From assembly GCF_900107925.1 (NCBI RefSeq), contig NZ_FNUJ01000013.1:124001-188000 (forward strand): a DNA stretch of 64,000 bases, in the 5' to 3' direction. The notes under the pieces were generated by a model, which worked only from the letters and a program-made list of their open reading frames with translations, did no database searches and was not told the DNA's origin. The position numbers and the translations under genes are program-made. This document shows positions 31,784 to 40,557 of this stretch, piece by piece. Each line of letters starts with the position of its first letter. Within the stretch, counting starts at the first letter, position 1. This DNA comes from Amycolatopsis pretoriensis. GTDB lineage: Bacteria > Actinomycetota > Actinomycetes > Mycobacteriales > Pseudonocardiaceae.

Positions 31784-32415
31784 TCAGCCGCGGTGGACCA
31801 CCCAGCGGTCGCCGAGTTCGGTCGTCGCCGCCTCGCCGTTCGTCAGGTCCGCCAGCCATCCTTCGAAAGCCGGACCCTCCCCCGGCGCCAGCCCGATCTC
31901 GAACCGGGCCAGGTCGCCGAAGCGGGTCGCGTGCACCAAGTACGGCGACGCGCGCAAGTCATTCTCCAGCCGGCCCGCGCGGTCGTAACCCACCGCGACT
32001 TCCACGAGCCTGAGACGTCGGTGTTCTAGTACACCAACAACTTCCAGTGCGTCCGAAACGGACTGACCGTACGCGCGGATCAACCCGCCCGCCCCGAGCA
32101 GGACTCCGCCGAAGTACCGCGTCACCACCGCGACCGTGTCCGTGACCGCCCGCCGCCGGAGCACCTCCAGCATCGGCGTGCCCGCGGTGCCGGCCGGCTC
32201 ACCGTCGTCACTGGACCGCTGGGTTCGCCCGTCAGCGCCCAAAACGAACGCGTGGCAGTGGTGCCGCGCCCCGGTTCGGCCCGGCGGCGGGCCGCGATGA
32301 ACTCGCGCGCGGCCTCTTCCGACGTCACCGGGGCGAGCGCGCAGAGGAACCGGGAACGCTTGATCTCGAGCTCGTGGCCGCCGGAACGTGCCACGGAGAG
32401 ATAACGATCAGTCAT
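31784..32415 (-). pseudogene. YigZ/IMPACT-family protein gene with a frameshift
   Basis: Two frames together make one normal YigZ-family protein (~210 residues). The N-terminal part, from the ATG at 32415, reads MTDRYLSVARSGGHELEIKR and runs to ARRRAEPG. The rest, GADGRTQRSSDDGEPAGTAG followed by VVTRYFGGVLLGAGGLIRAYG, is in another frame ending at 31784. Adding one C to the CCCC run at 32269-32272 (plus strand) restores ...EPGARHHCHAFVLGADG..., the expected family sequence. It is either a sequencing error or a recent knock-out. YigZ proteins have a ribosomal-protein-S5-like fold with unclear function. Confidence 0.85.
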
Positions 32416-32948
32416 CGGACGAGCCCGCCATGCAGCCAGTTTCCCATCCCGGCGCGGCACCGCACCACGTGCCCCAGACCACTTGGGACAGACGTTTCCG
32501 CAGGTCAGAGGCGGTACTGACCGAACTTCGGGAGGAACAGCCCGGCATATGGGACTACCCTGGGGTCCGTCAACGCAACCGTGGCATTTCCCACCCGGGC
32601 GCAACGACGTATGTCGATAACAGCGAATTCACACTATCGTCATAAGACCCGGCGAACCCGGGAGTAACACCGCGCGCTCCGGCTGGCCCCCACCACAGTG
32701 GCCGGTCTGTGCGCGCACGCAGCACCCGACATGTTCGGCTGCCCAGTGTTGTGCGGCCTCCCAGATGACCCGCGTCCGGTTTCCGAGCATCGGCGCTCGG
32801 CCGGTCCCACGCGGCATCTTGCACCTCGACAACAGCAACTGTTCTCGACTGACCATCGCGGTACCGGACCACTTCGTTAACCGGTTCAGCTCGAACCACT
32901 CGATGAGGTGAGTACCGGTCGCGCCAACGCCTTGGGAGGCGGCCAGCC
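32416..32948. other. 533-base intergenic stretch upstream of gltB
   Basis: No convincing gene is seen here on either strand; the open frames lack ribosome sites and family features. The part around 32575-32645 is clearly less GC-rich than its surroundings. The gltB promoter and a long leader probably lie here. A small AACCGGTT palindrome is at 32879-32886, and GGGAGG stands before the gltB start. Confidence 0.5.
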
Positions 32949-35900
32949 GTGACCCACCGTGCCCGTTCCCTGCCCCCCGCAGGGCAGCAGCTCAGCAACG
33001 CCGAGGCCGAGGGCCTCTACCGGAGCGACTACGAACACGACGCCTGCGGTGTCGCCTTCGTCGCCGACCTGACCGGCCGACGGGATCATTCGATCGTCGC
33101 CAAGGCCCTGGTCGCGTTGCGCAACCTGGAACATCGCGGAGCGCGGGGTGCCGAACCCGACACCGGCGACGGCGCCGGTCTGCTGATCCAGATCCCGGAC
33201 GAGTTCTACCGCGACGTCGTGGACTTCGAGCTCCCCGAGCCCGGCACCTACGCCGTCGGCACGGCTTTCCTGCCGCAGGACGAAAAGCGCCGCGGCCGGG
33301 CCATGACGACCATCGAGCGCATCGCCGCCGAGGAGGACATGCGCGTCCTCGGCTGGCGCGAGCTGCCGGTGCACACCGAGCACTGCGGGCCGACCGCGGC
33401 CGAGACCATGCCGCACTTCACGCAGCTGTTCCTCACCGCGCGCCGCCCGAAGCCGGAGCACTCGGACCCGCTGCACATCGAGCGCAGCGCGTTCTGCGTC
33501 CGCAAGCGCGCCGAGCACGAGCTCGTCGACGACGACGTCTACTTCCCGTCGCTGTCCTCGCGCACGATCGTCTACAAAGGAATGCTCACCGAGCCGCAGG
33601 TCGAGCGCTTCTTCGCCGACCTCACCGACGAGCGCGTCACCAGCGCCATCGGCCTGGTGCACTCCCGCTTCTCCACCAACACCTTCCCGTCGTGGCCGCT
33701 GGCGCACCCGTACCGGTACGTCGCGCACAACGGCGAGATCAACACCCTGCGCGGCAACCGCAACTGGATGGACGCCCGCGAAGCGCTGCTCGAGACCGAC
33801 CTGGTCCCGGGCGACCTCAAGCGGATCTACCCGGTGATCACACGCGGCGCCAGCGACTCGGCGTCGTTCGACGAGGTGCTGGAGCTGCTGCACCTCGGCG
33901 GCCGCTCGCTGCCCCACGCCGTGCTGATGATGATCCCGGAAGCCTGGGAGAACCACCAGGAGATGGACCCGGCGCGACGCGCCTTCTACGAGTTCCACTC
34001 GACTTTGATGGAGCCGTGGGACGGCCCGGCGCTGGTCGCCTTCACCGACGGCAGCCAGATCGGCGCGGTGCTCGACCGCAACGGCCTGCGCCCCGGCCGC
34101 TACTGGGTGACCGACGACGGCCTCGTCGTGCTCGCCTCCGAAGTCGGCGTGCTCGACATCGACCCGGCGACGATCGTCCGGAAGGGGCGCCTCGAACCCG
34201 GCCGGATGTTCCTCGTGGACACCGTCGAAGGCCGGATCATCGAGGACGAAGAGGTCAAGACCGAACTGGCCACCGCCCACCCGTACGACGAGTGGGTCGA
34301 GGCCGGGCTGCTGCACCTGGAGGACCTGCCGGAGCGCGACCGCGAGGTCCCGCTGCACGCCGCGCTCGTCCGCCGCCAGCAGGCGTTCGGCTACACCGAG
34401 GAAGAGCTCGAAGCCATCCTCGAGCCGATGGCCCGCACCGGCGCGGAGCCGATCGGCTCGATGGGCAACGACTCGCCGATCGCGACGCTGTCCAGCCGGC
34501 CGCGGCTGATCTTCGACTACTTCATCCAGCTCTTCGCCCAGGTGACGAACCCGCCGCTGGACGCCATCCGCGAGGAGCTCGTCACCGCGCTCGGCACGCA
34601 GATCGGCGCCGAGCCGAACCTCCTGGACGGCGACGCCGCGAGCTGCCGGCGGATCGTGCTGCCGTTCCCGGTGCTCGACAACGACCAGCTCGCCAAGCTG
34701 GTGCACGTCAACGACGACGGCGACCTGCCGGAGTTCCAGGCCGTCACGGTGCTCGGCCGCTACAACGTCCACGGCGGCGGCGAAGCGCTGCTCAAGCGTC
34801 TCGACGAGATCCGCGCCGAGGTGTCGGAGGCGATCGAGGACGGCGCGCGGCTGATCGTGCTGTCCGACCGCGGGGTCGACGAAGACCACGCGCCGATCCC
34901 GTCGCTGCTGCTGACCGGCGCGGTGCACCACCACCTCGTCCGCGAGAAGACGCGCACGCAGGTCGGCCTCATCGTCGAGGCCGGCGACGCCCGCGAGGTG
35001 CACCACATCGCGCTGCTCATCGGTTACGGCGTCGCCGCGGTGAACCCGTACCTGGCGATGGCGACCGTCGAGGAGATGGCCCACCAGGGCCTGATCCCGG
35101 GTGTCACGCCGAAGGAAGCGACGTACAACCTGATCAAGGCGCTCGGCAAGGGCGTCCGCAAGACGATGTCCAAGATGGGTGTCTCGACCGTCGCGTCCTA
35201 CACCGGCGCGCAGATCTTCGAGGCCGTCGGCCTCGGCGAAGAGGTCATCGACACCTGCTTCGCCGGCACGACGTCCCGCCTCGGCGGCATCGGCTTCGAG
35301 ACCCTCGCCGACGAGGTCGCGAAGCGGCACAAGTACGCGTTCCCGGCCGACGGCGTCCGGGCGTCGCACCGCGAACTGGAGACCGGCGCGGACTACCAGT
35401 GGCGCCGCGAAGGCGAACCGCACCTGTTCAACCCGCAGACCGTGTTCAAGCTCCAGCACTCCACGCGGTCCGGGAAGTACGAGATCTTCAAGGAGTACAC
35501 GAAGTCCGTCGACGACCAGGCCGAGAAGCTGCTGACGCTGCGCGGGCTGTTCGACTTCAAGTACGGCAAGCGCGCGCCGGTGCCGATCGAAGAGGTCGAG
35601 CCGGTCTCGGAGATCGTCAAGCGGTTCGCCACCGGCGCCATCTCCTACGGCTCGATCTCGATGGAGATGCACCAGACCCTCGCCATCGCGATGAACCGCC
35701 TCGGCGGCAAGTCGAACACCGGTGAGGGCGGCGAAGACGCGGAGCGCCTGTACGACCCGGAGCGCCGCTCCGCGGTGAAGCAGGTCGCGTCCGGCCGCTT
35801 CGGCGTCACGAGCGAATACCTCGTCAACGCCGACGACATCCAGATCAAGATGGCGCAGGGCGCGAAGCCCGGCGAGGGCGGTCAGCTGCCCGGCGCGAAG

Positions 35901-37520
35901 GTGTACCCGTGGATCGCGAAGACGCGGTTCTCGACGCCGGGCGTCGGCCTCATCTCGCCGCCGCCGCACCACGACATCTACTCGATCGAGGACCTCGCCC
36001 AGCTGATCCACGACCTCAAGAACGCCAACCCGAAGGCCCGCATCCACGTGAAGCTGGTCTCCGAGGTCGGCGTCGGCACGGTCGCGGCCGGCGTGTCCAA
36101 GGCGCACGCCGACGTCGTGCTCATCTCGGGTCACGACGGCGGGACGGGCGCGTCGCCGCTGTCGTCCATCAAGCACGCCGGTGGCCCGTGGGAGCTCGGC
36201 CTGGCCGAGACGCAGCAGACGCTGCTGGCCAACCGCCTGCGCGACCGGATCGTGGTGCAGACCGACGGCCAGCTCAAGACCGGCCGGGACGTCATCGTCG
36301 CGGCGCTGCTCGGCGCCGAGGAGTTCGGCTTCGCGACCGCGCCGCTCGTGGTGTCGGGCTGCATCATGATGCGCGTCTGCCACCTCGACACGTGCCCGGT
36401 GGGTGTCGCGACGCAGAACCCGAAGCTGCGCGAGAAGTTCAGCGGCAAGGCCGAGTACGTCGTCAACTTCTTCGAGTTCATCGCCCAGGAGGTGCGCGAG
36501 TACCTGGCGGAGCTCGGGTTCCGGTCGATCGCCGAGGCGGTCGGGCACGCCGAGTTCCTCGACAAGCGCAAGGCCGTCGAGCACTGGAAGGCGGCCGGAC
36601 TGGACCTGTCGCCGATCTTCCACGTGCCCGACATGGCCCCGGCGGGCCTGCGCCTGCAGCAGACACTGCAGGACCACGGCCTGGAGAAGGCGCTGGACAA
36701 CACGCTGATCCAGCTGGCCGAAGGCGCGTTGAACTCCGGGGACAAGGTGCGGCTGGAACTGCCGGTCCGCAACGTGAACCGGACCGTCGGCACCATGCTC
36801 GGCTCGGAGCTGACCAAGCGGTGGGGCGGCGAAGGCCTGCCCGACGACACCATCGACGTCACCTTCACCGGGACCGCGGGCCAGTCGTTCGGCGCGTTCG
36901 TGCCCAAGGGCATCACGCTGCGGCTCTACGGCGACGGCAACGACTACGTCGGCAAGGGCCTCTCCGGCGGCCGGCTGATCGTGCGGCCGCCGAAGGAGGC
37001 GCGGATCGCCGCCGAGGACCACATCATCGCCGGCAACGTCATCGCCTACGGCGCCACCAGCGGTGAGATCTTCATCCGCGGCAAGGTCGGCGAGCGGTTC
37101 TGCGTGCGCAACTCCGGCGCGCTGGCCGTTGTCGAAGGTGTCGGGGACCACGCCGGCGAGTACATGACCGGCGGCCGGATGGTCGTGCTGGGCGGGATCG
37201 GGCGCAACTTCGCGGCCGGCATGTCCGGCGGCATCGCCTACGTGCTGGACCTGCCCGCGCACCGCGTCAACCCGGAGATGGTCGACCTCGACCCGCTCGA
37301 CTCCGAAGACGCGGACTTCCTGCGCGAGACCCTGGAAAAGCACTACGACGAAACGGAATCCGCCGTCGCGCGGGAACTGCTGGCCGACTGGGACGCGGGC
37401 GTCGACCGCTTCGGGAAGGTCATGCCGAAGGACTACAAGCGCGTGCTCGCCGCCCAGGTGCAGGCCGAGCGCGACGGGCGCGACGTGAACGAGGCGATCA
37501 TGGAGGCCGCACATGGCTGA
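32949..37520 (+). CDS. gltB: Glutamate synthase (NADPH) large subunit
   Basis: This 1523-residue glutamate synthase alpha subunit makes two glutamates from glutamine and 2-oxoglutarate. A ~32-residue propeptide precedes the nucleophile Cys33 in DACGVAFVADL (glutaminase domain). The central and FMN domains follow (GKSNTGEGGED, SEVGVGTVAAGVSKAHAD, SGHDGGTGASPLSS), then the 3Fe-4S cysteines in MMRVCHLDTCPVG and the C-terminal beta-helix (GGRLIVRPP). GTG start with GGGAGG. It overlaps gltD by 8 bp, so both subunits are made together. Confidence 0.97.
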   Translation: MTHRARSLPPAGQQLSNAEAEGLYRSDYEHDACGVAFVADLTGRRDHSIVAKALVALRNLEHRGARGAEPDTGDGAGLLIQIPDEFYRDVVDFELPEPGTYAVGTAFLPQDEKRRGRAMTTIERIAAEEDMRVLGWRELPVHTEHCGPTAAETMPHFTQLFLTARRPKPEHSDPLHIERSAFCVRKRAEHELVDDDVYFPSLSSRTIVYKGMLTEPQVERFFADLTDERVTSAIGLVHSRFSTNTFPSWPLAHPYRYVAHNGEINTLRGNRNWMDAREALLETDLVPGDLKRIYPVITRGASDSASFDEVLELLHLGGRSLPHAVLMMIPEAWENHQEMDPARRAFYEFHSTLMEPWDGPALVAFTDGSQIGAVLDRNGLRPGRYWVTDDGLVVLASEVGVLDIDPATIVRKGRLEPGRMFLVDTVEGRIIEDEEVKTELATAHPYDEWVEAGLLHLEDLPERDREVPLHAALVRRQQAFGYTEEELEAILEPMARTGAEPIGSMGNDSPIATLSSRPRLIFDYFIQLFAQVTNPPLDAIREELVTALGTQIGAEPNLLDGDAASCRRIVLPFPVLDNDQLAKLVHVNDDGDLPEFQAVTVLGRYNVHGGGEALLKRLDEIRAEVSEAIEDGARLIVLSDRGVDEDHAPIPSLLLTGAVHHHLVREKTRTQVGLIVEAGDAREVHHIALLIGYGVAAVNPYLAMATVEEMAHQGLIPGVTPKEATYNLIKALGKGVRKTMSKMGVSTVASYTGAQIFEAVGLGEEVIDTCFAGTTSRLGGIGFETLADEVAKRHKYAFPADGVRASHRELETGADYQWRREGEPHLFNPQTVFKLQHSTRSGKYEIFKEYTKSVDDQAEKLLTLRGLFDFKYGKRAPVPIEEVEPVSEIVKRFATGAISYGSISMEMHQTLAIAMNRLGGKSNTGEGGEDAERLYDPERRSAVKQVASGRFGVTSEYLVNADDIQIKMAQGAKPGEGGQLPGAKVYPWIAKTRFSTPGVGLISPPPHHDIYSIEDLAQLIHDLKNANPKARIHVKLVSEVGVGTVAAGVSKAHADVVLISGHDGGTGASPLSSIKHAGGPWELGLAETQQTLLANRLRDRIVVQTDGQLKTGRDVIVAALLGAEEFGFATAPLVVSGCIMMRVCHLDTCPVGVATQNPKLREKFSGKAEYVVNFFEFIAQEVREYLAELGFRSIAEAVGHAEFLDKRKAVEHWKAAGLDLSPIFHVPDMAPAGLRLQQTLQDHGLEKALDNTLIQLAEGALNSGDKVRLELPVRNVNRTVGTMLGSELTKRWGGEGLPDDTIDVTFTGTAGQSFGAFVPKGITLRLYGDGNDYVGKGLSGGRLIVRPPKEARIAAEDHIIAGNVIAYGATSGEIFIRGKVGERFCVRNSGALAVVEGVGDHAGEYMTGGRMVVLGGIGRNFAAGMSGGIAYVLDLPAHRVNPEMVDLDPLDSEDADFLRETLEKHYDETESAVARELLADWDAGVDRFGKVMPKDYKRVLAAQVQAERDGRDVNEAIMEAAHG

Positions 37521-38964
37521 CCCCAAGGGCTTTCTGACCACCACCCGCGAAGAGCCGAAGCGCCGCCCGGTCGACCTGCGGCTGATGGACTGGCGAGAGG
37601 TCTACGAAGACTTCGCCACGACGAAGCTGCAGAAGCAGGCCGGCCGGTGCATGGACTGCGGGATCCCGTTCTGCCACCAGGGCTGCCCGCTCGGGAACCT
37701 CATCCCCGAGTGGAACACGCTGACCTGGCGCGAAGACTGGCAGCAGGCCATCGAACGGCTGCACGCGACGAACAACTTCCCGGAGTTCACCGGCACGCTG
37801 TGCCCGGCGCCGTGCGAAACCGCGTGCGTGCTCGGCATCAACGACGACCCGGTGACGATCAAGCGCGTCGAGATCTCCATCGTCGACCGCGCCTTCGAAG
37901 AAGGCTGGGTGACCCCGCAGATCCCGGCGGTGCGCACCGGCAAGAAGGTCGCGGTCGTGGGCTCCGGCCCGTCGGGACTCGCCGCGGCGCAGCAGCTCAC
38001 GCGCGCGGGCCACAGCGTCGTGGTCCTCGAGCGGGCCGACAAGATCGGCGGGCTGCTGCGCTACGGCATCCCCGAGTTCAAGATGGAGAAGTCCCGCCTC
38101 GACCGGCGCCTGGCGCAGATGGAGGCCGAGGGCACGGAGTTCCGGACGTCGGTGAACGTCGGCGTGGACATCACGGCTTCGGAGCTTCAGGAGTCGTACG
38201 ACGCCGTCGTGCTCGCGGGTGGCGCCACCGACTGGCGCGACCTGCCGATCCCGGGCCGCGAGCTGGCCGGCATCCACCAGGCCATGGAGTTCCTGCCGCC
38301 GGCCAACCGGGTGGCTTCGGGCGATCTCGACGCGTCTCCCTTCGACGCTTCGGGCCTCGACGTCGTCGTGATCGGCGGCGGTGACACGGGCGCGGACTGC
38401 GTCGGGACGTCCCACCGCCAGGGCGCGCGTTCGGTGACGCAGCTGGAGATCATGCCGAAGCCGCCGGAGGCGCGTTCGGACGCGCACCCGTGGCCGACGT
38501 ACCCGATGATCTACCGCGTGTCCTCGGCGCACGAAGAGGGCGGCGAGCGGCTGTACGCGGTGAACACGCAGGAGTTCCTGGGTGACTCCGACGGCCGGGT
38601 TCGCGCTTTGAAGCTGGTCGAGGTGCGCAACGAGGGCGGCAAGTTCGTCCCGGTGCCCGGGTCGGAGAAGGAGCTGCCGGCGCAGCTCGTCCTGCTGGCG
38701 ATGGGCTTCCTCGGGCCGCAGAAGAAGGGCCTGATCGAGGACCTCGGCGTCGAGCTGGACGCGCGCGGCAACGTCGCCCGCGACAAGGCGTTCAAGACGA
38801 GCCTGGACAACGTGTTCGTGGCCGGCGACATGGGCCGCGGCCAGTCCCTGATCGTGTGGGCGATCGCGGAGGGCCGCAGCGCCGCGGCCGGCGTGGACGC
38901 CTACTTGACCGGGCGGGACGTCCTGCCCGCCCCGATCGCGCCGACAGACCGGCCGATCGCGTAG
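37513..38964 (+). CDS. gltD: Glutamate synthase small subunit
   Basis: This 483-residue beta subunit takes electrons from NADPH to the large subunit. N-terminal cysteine motifs for 4Fe-4S clusters are GRCMDCGIPFCHQGCPLGN and LCPAPCETACVLG. FAD- and NADPH-binding Rossmann domains follow (VAVVGSGPSGLAAAQQL and VVIGGGDTGADCVG), and GDMGRGQSLIVWAI sits near the end. The gene overlaps gltB by 8 bp and is followed by a hairpin before the convergent gene. Confidence 0.97.
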   Translation: MADPKGFLTTTREEPKRRPVDLRLMDWREVYEDFATTKLQKQAGRCMDCGIPFCHQGCPLGNLIPEWNTLTWREDWQQAIERLHATNNFPEFTGTLCPAPCETACVLGINDDPVTIKRVEISIVDRAFEEGWVTPQIPAVRTGKKVAVVGSGPSGLAAAQQLTRAGHSVVVLERADKIGGLLRYGIPEFKMEKSRLDRRLAQMEAEGTEFRTSVNVGVDITASELQESYDAVVLAGGATDWRDLPIPGRELAGIHQAMEFLPPANRVASGDLDASPFDASGLDVVVIGGGDTGADCVGTSHRQGARSVTQLEIMPKPPEARSDAHPWPTYPMIYRVSSAHEEGGERLYAVNTQEFLGDSDGRVRALKLVEVRNEGGKFVPVPGSEKELPAQLVLLAMGFLGPQKKGLIEDLGVELDARGNVARDKAFKTSLDNVFVAGDMGRGQSLIVWAIAEGRSAAAGVDAYLTGRDVLPAPIAPTDRPIA

Positions 38965-38970
38965 AACCCG

Positions 38971-39010
38971 GCGCCGGCGGGGGTGTCACTGTCGCCACCT
39001 CCGCCGGCGC
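38971..39010. terminator. Hairpin terminator between gltD and the convergent epimerase gene
   Basis: GCGCCGGCGGGGGTG (38971-38985) pairs with the reverse complement at 38995-39010 across a short loop, about 15 bp with one G-U pair. It lies 7 bases after the gltD stop and 13 before the end of the convergent gene, so it can serve both strands. Confidence 0.7.
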
Positions 39011-39022
39011 TGTACCACTTCC

Positions 39023-39895
39023 TCAGCCGTAGTAACCCTTTTCGAGATCGTCGAGCAAGCCCGGGTGGGTGGGCTGCCAGCCGAGCAGCGCCTGCGTCTG
39101 CGCGCTGGACGCGGGCTGGTCGATCGCCAGGATCGGGCCGAGGAACCCGAGTTCGCCGGCCTCGACGGACGTGACCGGCAGGCCGAGCCGGCGTCCGGCC
39201 GCTTCGGCGACCTCCCGGATCGCCACGCCTTCGTCGCCCACCGCGTGCAGCACCGAGCCCGCCGGCGCCTGCTCCAGCGCGAGGCGGAACAGGTGCGCGG
39301 CGTCGGCGACGTGCACCGCGGGCCAGCGCTGCGAGCCGTCGCCGACGTACGCGGCGATGCCCTTCTCGCGACCGAGGCCGATCAGCCGCGCGATGAGCCC
39401 GTGGGCGTCCCCTTCGCCGTGCACCGACCGCGGCAGCCGCACGACGGACGCGCGCACACCGCGTTCCGCCGTCTTCAGCACCGACCGGGCGACGTCCGCG
39501 CGGCCCGCGACCGGCCCGAAGGCGGGCGGGTCGTCGTGCTCGGTGACGGTCTTGCCGGGCACCACCGGCGTTCCCGAGGCGGCGACGAAGACCTTGCCGT
39601 CGAGGACCTCGCCCAGCGCTTCGACGAGGGCGGCGTCGACGCGGATCGACTCTTCGATCCGGCTGAAGTCGTGGCCGAAGGCGAGGTGCACGACGCCGTC
39701 CGCGTCGGCGGCGGCCTTCCGGAGGGTGTCGAGGTCGTCCAGATCCCCGCGGACCACGTCGGCGCCCGTTTTCGCGACGGCCTCCGCCGAGGCGTCCGAA
39801 CGGGCCAGGCCGGCGACCTGGTGGCCGGCTTCGAGGAGTTCGGGGACGAGGGCCCGGCCGATCCAGCCGGACGCCCCGGTCACGAAGACACGCAT
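39023..39895 (-). CDS. NAD-dependent epimerase/dehydratase (extended SDR)
   Basis: This 290-residue Rossmann protein opens with MRVFVTGASGWIGRALVPEL (GxxGxxG) and has GDLDD and VVHLAFGHDF strands. The standard YxxxK of extended SDRs is not obvious, so catalysis may differ. The ATG at 39895 has GGGAGG at good distance; the longer frame would run through the operators. It is divergent from a TetR gene, with two matching operator palindromes between, so it is very likely repressed by that TetR. The substrate is unknown. Confidence 0.85.
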   Translation of the reverse strand: MRVFVTGASGWIGRALVPELLEAGHQVAGLARSDASAEAVAKTGADVVRGDLDDLDTLRKAAADADGVVHLAFGHDFSRIEESIRVDAALVEALGEVLDGKVFVAASGTPVVPGKTVTEHDDPPAFGPVAGRADVARSVLKTAERGVRASVVRLPRSVHGEGDAHGLIARLIGLGREKGIAAYVGDGSQRWPAVHVADAAHLFRLALEQAPAGSVLHAVGDEGVAIREVAEAAGRRLGLPVTSVEAGELGFLGPILAIDQPASSAQTQALLGWQPTHPGLLDDLEKGYYG

Positions 39896-39909
39896 GAGAA
39901 CCTCCCTGT

Positions 39910-39928
39910 GATGACACCTGGTGCCATC
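39910..39928. promoter_or_regulatory. TetR operator, copy 1 (epimerase side)
   Basis: GATGACACCTGGTGCCATC is a 19-bp inverted repeat with one mismatched pair, 15 bases from the epimerase start. It matches the second site at 39944-39962 closely. Shared consensus: GATGACACC-N-GGTGTCATC. Confidence 0.8.
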
Positions 39929-39943
39929 AACCGTAGCACGTGT

Positions 39944-39962
39944 GACGACACCGGGTGTCATC
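39944..39962. promoter_or_regulatory. TetR operator, copy 2 (tetR side)
   Basis: GACGACACCGGGTGTCATC is a 19-bp inverted repeat with one mismatched pair. It overlaps the likely tetR promoter (-10 TAGGCT at 39966). Its centre is 34 bp from copy 1, so one repressor probably controls both divergent genes. Confidence 0.8.
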
Positions 39963-39965
39963 GCT

Positions 39966-39971
39966 TAGGCT
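39966..39971 (+). promoter_or_regulatory. Putative -10 box of a leaderless tetR promoter
   Basis: TAGGCT lies 6 bases before the ATG at 39978, with TGACGA 17 bases upstream as a possible -35. Operator copy 2 overlaps the spacer, fitting autorepression. Confidence 0.5.
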
Positions 39972-39977
39972 GGGGTC

Positions 39978-40550
39978 ATGAGCCGCTGGGAGCCGAACGC
40001 ACGCGAGCGGCTGGTGCGCGCCGCGGTGGAGTCGTTCCTGGAGCGCGGCTACGACGCCGTCACGGTCGCGGAGATCACCGAGCGCGCGGGGCTGACGAAG
40101 AGGACGTTCTTCCGGCACTTCGGGGACAAGCGCGAGGTGCTGTTCGCGGGCCAGGACATCCTCAGTGGCCTCCTCGCCGACGCGATCACCGCGGCGCCCG
40201 CGTCCGCCACCCCGATCGAGGCGATCTCGGCGGCCCTGGCGGCTGTCGAGACGGTGTTCGACGCGGACTGGCGGGAGTGGGCGGCGAAGGTCCAGCAGGT
40301 GGTCACGGGCCAGCCGGACCTCCGCGAGCGCGAGCTGCTGAAGCGCGCGAAGCTCAGGGGTGCGATGGCTGCCGCGTTGCGGGAGCGCGGAGTCGCGGAC
40401 CCGGCGGCGAGCTTGGCGGCGGAGATCGGCGGCTTGGCGTTCACGACGGCCTTCGCACGGTGGGTGGAACCGGCGAACTCGCGGGGTTTCGGTGAGTTGG
40501 CCCGGGAAGCGTTGGCCGAACTCGTGAAAGCCGCCGGCGCCTTGAGCTGA
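39978..40550 (+). CDS. TetR-family transcriptional regulator
   Basis: This 190-residue regulator has an N-terminal TetR helix-turn-helix (LVRAAVESFLERGYDAVTV, then EITERAGLTKRTFFRHFGDKREVLF) and a C-terminal ligand domain. No ribosome site precedes the ATG; a -10-like box at 6 bases suggests a leaderless message. The shared double operator makes the divergent SDR gene its likely target. The 3' end lies 7 bases from the convergent ArsR-like gene. Confidence 0.92.
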   Translation: MSRWEPNARERLVRAAVESFLERGYDAVTVAEITERAGLTKRTFFRHFGDKREVLFAGQDILSGLLADAITAAPASATPIEAISAALAAVETVFDADWREWAAKVQQVVTGQPDLRERELLKRAKLRGAMAAALRERGVADPAASLAAEIGGLAFTTAFARWVEPANSRGFGELAREALAELVKAAGALS

Positions 40551-40557
40551 CCGCGCG

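Noticed and set aside
32886..37544. 1552-residue open frame antisense to gltBD
   Set aside because: It mirrors gltB codon structure, is full of His/Arg/Val without motifs, and is a GC-rich shadow.
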